NCBI GenBank assembly: GCA_020442225.1
Contig: JAGRKR010000485.1
Location: 1-6,515 of the forward strand
Direction of reading: 5' to 3'
From: Hyphomicrobiaceae bacterium
GTDB taxonomy: Bacteria > Pseudomonadota > Alphaproteobacteria > Rhizobiales > Hyphomicrobiaceae
Length of the DNA: 6,515 bases
The notes under the pieces were generated by a model. That model was not told the DNA's origin. It did not search any database and saw only the letters and a program-made list of their open reading frames with translations. The translations under genes and the position numbers were made by a program. Below, one piece after another: positions 1-3,762 of the stretch. The stretch's first letter is position 1. Each line of letters begins with the position of its first letter.

Positions 1-126
1 GGGGTCGGGCAGGGCAAGATGAAATATCTCGCCCGGGAGCATGGGGCCGGTCTCGATGTCATGCGCGCGATCAAGGCGGCCCTCGATCCGCAGGGCATAA
101 TGAATCCCGGCAAGATGATCGCCTGA
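1..126 (+). CDS. FAD-linked oxidase C-terminus (GlcD/D-lactate dehydrogenase-like), 3' fragment
   Basis: This is the 3' end of a gene that starts before the window; 41 codons remain before TGA. The visible peptide contains GQGKMKYL near its start and ends in [14 protein letters not shown]. That ending matches the C-terminus of the FAD-linked oxidase family (glycolate oxidase GlcD, D-lactate dehydrogenase, D-2-hydroxyglutarate dehydrogenase), where the chain usually closes with a 'DPxGxxNPGK' segment. Family members are flavoproteins that oxidise 2-hydroxy acids. The FAD-binding PCMH domain and the substrate-determining residues lie outside the window, so the substrate cannot be assigned. A gap of 201 bases with a small hairpin follows, which suggests this gene ends its own transcription unit rather than belonging with thrC. 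The family call is fairly secure; the exact enzyme is not. Confidence 0.8.
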   Translation, partial: GVGQGKMKYLAREHGAGLDVMRAIKAALDPQGIMNPGKMIA

Positions 127-142
127 GAACGGCACCCGTTCT
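126..142 (+). terminator. Small hairpin at the oxidase stop codon, possible weak terminator
   Basis: AGAACGG at 126-132 is complementary to CCGTTCT at 136-142 around a CAC loop, giving a perfect 7-bp stem that begins on the last base of the TGA stop codon. No run of T follows (the next bases are GCACCGGG), so it is not a canonical Rho-independent terminator. It could mark the 3' end of the upstream transcript, protect it from exonucleases, or be chance in GC-rich DNA. Confidence 0.25.
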
Positions 143-327
143 GCACCGGGTTCGCGGGTGAGTGCGGGCCCATTCCCGGCCGGGGCGACGCGGTACGCTC
201 GTCTACCCACCGCTTTCTCGCAGCAGAGCCCGTGCGCCAGGTGCAATCCCTTGCCCGGACGGGCCTCAGGCTCTACGGTTCGCAGACGTGGGGTTCAGGT
301 ATTGATTAGCGTTCAAAGAAGGCGCCC
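127..327 (+). promoter_or_regulatory. Intergenic leader upstream of thrC, likely holding its promoter
   Basis: This is the largest gene-free stretch in the window (201 bases) and the only obvious place for a promoter of the thrC cluster. No strong consensus promoter is visible. The best weak candidates are TTGCCC at 251-256 with TCTACG about 16 bases on (272-277), and the locally AT-rich TATTGATTAG at 300-309 just before the Shine-Dalgarno. A 10-base palindrome, CCCGGCCGGG, lies at 175-184. I saw no peptide with threonine or isoleucine codon runs and no attenuator-like paired hairpins, so leader-peptide attenuation of thrC is not supported. Assigning a promoter here is inference from gene layout. 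Confidence 0.3.
316..322 (+). promoter_or_regulatory. Shine-Dalgarno for thrC, supporting the GTG start
   Basis: AAGAAGG sits five bases before the GTG at 328. There is no nearby in-frame ATG, and the protein read from this GTG starts with the family-typical MKYVSTRG. Together these fix the start at a GTG codon. Confidence 0.6.
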
Positions 328-1737
328 GTGAAGTATGTCAGCACTCGGGGCGAGGCGCCCCGTCTTGGATTCGAGGATGTGCTCCTTGCCGGCCTGGCGC
401 GGGATGGCGGCCTCTATGTGCCGGCCGAGTGGCCGAGGTTCACACCCGAGGAAATCGCCGGGTTCGCCGGTGCGCGCTACGAGGACGTCGCCTTCGCGGT
501 GATGCGTCCGTTCATGGGCGATGCGGTGCCGGCCGACGAGCTGCGTGCGATGATCGAGGCGGCCTATGCCGGCTTCGCGCACCGCTCCATCGCGCCCCTC
601 GTCGAAATCGCGCCCAACGACTGGGTTCTCGAGCTGTTCCACGGTCCGACCCTGGCCTTCAAGGATGTCGCCATGCAGGTGCTGGCGCGCCTCATGGACC
701 GGACGCTCGACAAGCGGGGCGAGCGCGCCACCATCATCGGCGCGACCTCCGGCGACACGGGCGGCGCCGCCATCGAGGCCTTCAGGGGCCGCGAGGCGAT
801 CGACGTATTCATCCTCTACCCGCACGGCCGCGTCAGCGACGTCCAGCGGCGCCAGATGACCACTCCGTCGGAGGCGAACGTCCATGCCATCGCGGTCAAG
901 GGTACGTTCGACGACTGCCAGAATCTCGTGAAGGCGATGTTCGGCGATCTGGCCTTGCGCGACCGGCTCGGCCTGACGGGCGTCAATTCCATCAACTGGG
1001 CGCGGCTTATGGCCCAGATCGTCTACTTCTTCAGTGCCGCAGCCTCCCTCGGCGCGCCCGGGCGAAAGATGTCTTTTTCCGTGCCGACCGGGAATTTCGG
1101 CGATGTCTTCGCCGGCTATGCCGCCTGTCGCATGGGGCTGCCTGTGGAGCGCCTGCTGATCGCCACAAATGTGAACGACATCTTGGCGCGAACCCTGGCC
1201 AGCGGTCGCTACGAGCCGCGCGGCGTCGTCGCCACACAGAGTCCGAGCATGGACATTCAGATCTCGTCGAACTTCGAGCGGCTGCTTTTCGATCTGGCGG
1301 GGCGTGACAGCGCCCGCGTCCGTGCGCTGATGGCAGAGCTCAATGCCGAAGGGCGCTTCGTCCTGACGCCGGCCGAGATCGAGGGCATGCGGGCGCTGTT
1401 CGACGCCGACCGCGTGGACGAGGCCGAGACCGTGGCGACGATCCGCGCGCTGGCCTCGCGCACGGGCTATGTCGCCGATCCGCATACGGCGGTCGGCATC
1501 GCCGCGGCAGCCCGCAAGCGTGGCGATCGCCGCGTGCCCATGGTCATGCTCGCGACCGCACATCCCGCCAAGTTCCCGGCGACCGTCGAAGCGGCGACCG
1601 GTCGCGCGCCGCCCGAGCCGGACATCGTCGCGCGCCAGCGCACGGCGAGCGAGCGAACGGTGGTGCTCGAGAACGATGTAACAGCGGTTTCGGGGTATGT
1701 GGAGCGGCACGCCCGTTCGGTCGGGAGGACGGCATGA
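328..1737 (+). CDS. thrC: Threonine synthase (ThrC)
   Basis: This pyridoxal-phosphate enzyme converts O-phospho-L-homoserine and water to L-threonine and phosphate, the last step of threonine biosynthesis, in the cytosol. The 469-residue length fits the long (class II, E. coli/yeast-like) form. The N-terminus MKYVSTRGEAP and the following LARDGGLYVP are typical of alphaproteobacterial ThrC. The Schiff-base lysine is K112 in HGPTLAFKDVAMQ. The PLP-phosphate-binding region includes GATSGDTGG at 138-146 and PTGNFGD at 253-259. Near the C-terminus, TAHPAKFP is the usual family motif. The start is a GTG with AAGAAGG five bases upstream. The stop overlaps the next start (ATGA), so the two are probably translationally coupled. 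thrA and thrB are not in the window, so threonine genes are dispersed here. No damage or missing catalytic residue is seen. Confidence 0.97.
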   Translation: MKYVSTRGEAPRLGFEDVLLAGLARDGGLYVPAEWPRFTPEEIAGFAGARYEDVAFAVMRPFMGDAVPADELRAMIEAAYAGFAHRSIAPLVEIAPNDWVLELFHGPTLAFKDVAMQVLARLMDRTLDKRGERATIIGATSGDTGGAAIEAFRGREAIDVFILYPHGRVSDVQRRQMTTPSEANVHAIAVKGTFDDCQNLVKAMFGDLALRDRLGLTGVNSINWARLMAQIVYFFSAAASLGAPGRKMSFSVPTGNFGDVFAGYAACRMGLPVERLLIATNVNDILARTLASGRYEPRGVVATQSPSMDIQISSNFERLLFDLAGRDSARVRALMAELNAEGRFVLTPAEIEGMRALFDADRVDEAETVATIRALASRTGYVADPHTAVGIAAAARKRGDRRVPMVMLATAHPAKFPATVEAATGRAPPEPDIVARQRTASERTVVLENDVTAVSGYVERHARSVGRTA

Positions 1738-3035
1738 CGATCCAAGTTTCGGTGCTCGACAACGGAATGCGCGTGGTCTCGCACCGAATGCCGCATCTGG
1801 AGACGGTCTCGCTCGGCGTCTGGGTCGCCACCGGCGCGCGCCACGAGGCGGCGCACGAGAACGGCATATCGCATCTGCTCGAGCACATGGCGTTCAAGGG
1901 CACGATGCGTCGTGACGCCCGACGCATCGCCGAGGAGATCGAGCAGGTCGGCGGCGAGCTCAATGCGGCCACCAGCGCCGAGATGACGGCCTACTATGCG
2001 CGTATCCTCAAGCCCGACGTCGAGCTTGCCATCGATATTCTCGCCGACATCCTGCAGAACTCGCGCTTCGTGAAAGACGAGTTGGAGCGCGAGCGCGAAG
2101 TCATCCTGCAGGAGATCGCCGCCACCCGGGACAGCCCGGAGGAGATCGCTTTTGATCTCCTGCACGAGGCGGCGTTTCCCGATCAGGCGCTCGGCCGGCC
2201 CATCCTGGGGTCGGAGGAGAGTGTCTCGCGGTTCACCGGCGAGGACCTCGTGCGCTTTCAGACAGGGCGCTACCGGGCGGGCGATCTCGTGCTGAGCGCT
2301 GCGGGGGCCGTTGATCACGACCAGGTGGTGAAGTGCGCCGCCGCCCTGTTCAGTGGCCTGCCGGCCGGCAAGGCGGAGGCGGGCACGGTCGCCAGGTATC
2401 ACGGCGGTCAGCGCACGTTCGAGAAGTCCTTCGAGCAGAGCCACCTCGTGCTGGCATTCGAGGCTCCGTCCTACCGCAGCCGCGATTTCTACGCCGCGCA
2501 GGTCTATTCCGGCGTGCTCGGCGGGGGCATGTCCTCGCGATTGTTCCAGGAGGTCCGCGAGCGTCAGGGGTTGTGCTATTCGATCTACTCGTCCTGCTGG
2601 GGGCTATCGGATACGGGCGTGTTCGGCGTGCATTCTGCGACGAGCGCCGAGCAGATGCCCAAGCTGATCGACGTGGTCATCGATCAGATCGAGCGCTCGG
2701 CCAACGACGGCGCGAAGGCGGCGGAGGTCGCTCGCGCCAAGGCCCAGATCAAGGCCGGTCTGCTGATGGGGCTCGAAAGCTCCAGTGGACGCGCCGAGCA
2801 GATGGCGCGCCAGCTTCTGGCTTTCGATCGGCTGCTGACCACGGAGGAGATGATCGAGCGCGTCGAGGCGGTTCGAGAAAGCGATGTGCGGGATGTGGCG
2901 TCGCGGCTGGTGTCAGGCTCGGATGCCACGGTCATCGTGGTCGGAGCCGGTCGGCGCACGCGCCAGTGCATGGCCTCGCTCGGGCGGCTGGCGGCGATGC
3001 GCAGTCCGGGACGCGGGATCGGTACGAGTGCGTGA
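1734..3035 (+). CDS. M16B zinc metallopeptidase (pitrilysin/mitochondrial processing peptidase beta-like)
   Basis: This 433-residue protein is a single-unit M16B peptidase of normal bacterial length. The inverted zinc motif HxxEH is HLLEH at residues 47-51 (H47 and H51 as zinc ligands, E50 as catalytic base). E127, in the stretch EREREVILQE, falls at the spacing expected for the third zinc ligand. The C-terminal half has the Gly-rich LGGGMSSRLFQEVRE region (about 262-276) and an Arg-Tyr pair (R275, Y282 in RQGLCYS) that shapes the substrate site in this family. The product is therefore predicted to be catalytically competent. There is no signal peptide, so it is probably cytosolic. Relatives form homodimers or pair with an inactive paralogue; no such partner follows here. 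The start ATG overlaps the thrC stop, with GGAGG at 1724-1728 five bases before it. The physiological substrate is unknown. Alphaproteobacterial members are the closest bacterial relatives of MPP. Confidence 0.95.
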   Translation: MTIQVSVLDNGMRVVSHRMPHLETVSLGVWVATGARHEAAHENGISHLLEHMAFKGTMRRDARRIAEEIEQVGGELNAATSAEMTAYYARILKPDVELAIDILADILQNSRFVKDELEREREVILQEIAATRDSPEEIAFDLLHEAAFPDQALGRPILGSEESVSRFTGEDLVRFQTGRYRAGDLVLSAAGAVDHDQVVKCAAALFSGLPAGKAEAGTVARYHGGQRTFEKSFEQSHLVLAFEAPSYRSRDFYAAQVYSGVLGGGMSSRLFQEVRERQGLCYSIYSSCWGLSDTGVFGVHSATSAEQMPKLIDVVIDQIERSANDGAKAAEVARAKAQIKAGLLMGLESSSGRAEQMARQLLAFDRLLTTEEMIERVEAVRESDVRDVASRLVSGSDATVIVVGAGRRTRQCMASLGRLAAMRSPGRGIGTSA

Positions 3036-3124
3036 GTGATGCGCGCGGGCCTGCCGCTGCGATCGCGCATGCCGACGGGCGGTCGTGGCTCTGCCGGCGC
3101 CGCGCGCGGCGGGGACGGAACCAG

Positions 3125-3148
3125 CAACCGCTCACGTCGTGGCGGTTG
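3125..3148 (+). promoter_or_regulatory. Hairpin immediately upstream of the rimJ-like ribosome-binding site
   Basis: CAACCGC at 3125-3131 pairs with GCGGTTG at 3142-3148. Inside it, CAC at 3133-3135 pairs with GTG at 3139-3141. This gives ten base pairs with one bulged T (3132) and a GTC loop. The stem ends on the base before the Shine-Dalgarno AAGGGAG (3149-3155). There is no T-tract, so it is not a standard intrinsic terminator. It could affect ribosome access to the acetyltransferase start, act as an mRNA-processing or stability element in the 126-base gap, or be fortuitous. The structure is visible; the role is inferred. Confidence 0.4.
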
Positions 3149-3155
3149 AAGGGAG
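3149..3155 (+). promoter_or_regulatory. Shine-Dalgarno deciding the rimJ-like start
   Basis: AAGGGAG lies six bases before the ATG at 3162. The in-frame TTG at 3156 directly abuts this element and would have no spacer, so the ATG is the better start and trims two residues from the longest possible reading. Confidence 0.6.
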
Positions 3156-3161
3156 TTGAGC

Positions 3162-3758
3162 ATGGTCTTTCTTCGCATGCCGCTGGCGAACGAGCCCGAG
3201 CCGCAACTGCGCGGCGGCGGCCTGCACATGCGACCGCCTGCGCTTGCGGATTATTCCCAGTGGGCCGAGCTCAGGGCTCAGAGCCGCGATTTCCTGACGC
3301 CGTGGGAGCCGGAATGGGCCGCCGACGAACTGACCCGTACCGCATTCCGGCGCCGTGTGCGCTATTATCAGCGCGACCTGCGCGAGGACGGCGGCTATGC
3401 GTTCTTTCTGTTCCGCGACGGTGACGGGCGCCTGCTCGGCGGCTTGACGCTCGGCAACGTGCGCCGGGGCGTCACCCAGGCAGCCTCGCTCGGCTATTGG
3501 GTCGGCGCGCCGCACGCCCGCCAGGGCCATATGACGCGGGCCGTCGGCCTGCTCGTGCCGTTCGCCTTCCGCACACTCAGGCTGCACCGCCTGGAGGCGG
3601 CCTGCCTGCCGCACAATGTCGCCTCCATCCGCGTGCTCGAGCGTTCGGGCTTCCAGCGTGAAGGAACGGCGCGCCGCTATCTGCGCATCAACGGCGTCTG
3701 GCAGGATCACGACATCTTCGCGCGCCTCGAGGATGATCCCGTGGCGGGAGGTGAGTAG
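3162..3758 (+). CDS. rimJ: RimJ-type GNAT N-acetyltransferase
   Basis: This 198-residue protein is a GNAT-fold acetyltransferase that uses acetyl-CoA. The central strand LGYWVGAPHA leads into RQGHM at 120-124, the pyrophosphate-binding Q/R-x-x-G-type loop of motif A. Then come LRLHRLEAACLPHN (PHN at 150-152) and RVLERSGFQREGTARRYL, ending in a GVWQDHDIFARL segment. This order (HR, MPHN-like, LGF-EG, YL, G-W-DH) matches E. coli RimJ, which acetylates the N-terminal alanine of ribosomal protein uS5. RimJ/RimL-like GNATs are a broad group, so another N-terminus or a small molecule remains possible; the symbol is a family-level call. The ATG at 3162 is chosen over TTG 3156 by Shine-Dalgarno spacing. 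It follows the peptidase after 126 bases containing a hairpin, and its 3' end carries the ribosome-binding site of the next gene. Confidence 0.85.
   Translation: MVFLRMPLANEPEPQLRGGGLHMRPPALADYSQWAELRAQSRDFLTPWEPEWAADELTRTAFRRRVRYYQRDLREDGGYAFFLFRDGDGRLLGGLTLGNVRRGVTQAASLGYWVGAPHARQGHMTRAVGLLVPFAFRTLRLHRLEAACLPHNVASIRVLERSGFQREGTARRYLRINGVWQDHDIFARLEDDPVAGGE
3747..3754 (+). promoter_or_regulatory. Strong extended Shine-Dalgarno for the c-di-GMP protein
   Basis: GGAGGTGA is a full eight-base match to the 16S anti-Shine-Dalgarno. It lies within the last codons of the acetyltransferase and ends eight bases before the ATG at 3763. It is the best ribosome-binding site in the window. It supports both this start and co-translation with the gene before it. 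Confidence 0.7.
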
Positions 3759-3762
3759 ATCG

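Noticed and set aside
251..277. TTGCCC...TCTACG as a sigma-70-type promoter for thrC
   Set aside because: The match to consensus is weak, particularly in the -10 element; mentioned in the leader entry only as a candidate, not called as a promoter.
127..327. Threonine/isoleucine leader-peptide attenuator upstream of thrC
   Set aside because: No short frame with runs of regulatory codons and no alternative paired hairpins followed by a T-tract were found.
313..1710. A 465-codon open frame on the minus strand opposite thrC
   Set aside because: It is antisense to an intact threonine synthase, has shadow-like composition and no recognisable motif.
1467..2444. A 325-codon minus-strand frame spanning the thrC/peptidase junction
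   Set aside because: It overlaps two well-supported genes on the other strand and is explained by their codon bias.
3099..3110. GCCGCGCGCGGC palindrome in the gap before the acetyltransferase
   Set aside because: It is a self-complementary 12-mer of simple GC alternation with no loop and no partner site, expected by chance at this GC content.
3156..3161. TTG as start of the acetyltransferase
   Set aside because: It abuts the Shine-Dalgarno with no spacer, while the ATG six bases further has proper spacing.
2333..3424. A 363-codon plus-strand frame bridging the peptidase, the 126-base gap and the acetyltransferase
   Set aside because: It reads out of frame with both real genes, is Arg/Gly-rich and has no domain; it is a frame-shifted shadow that happens to cross the gap.
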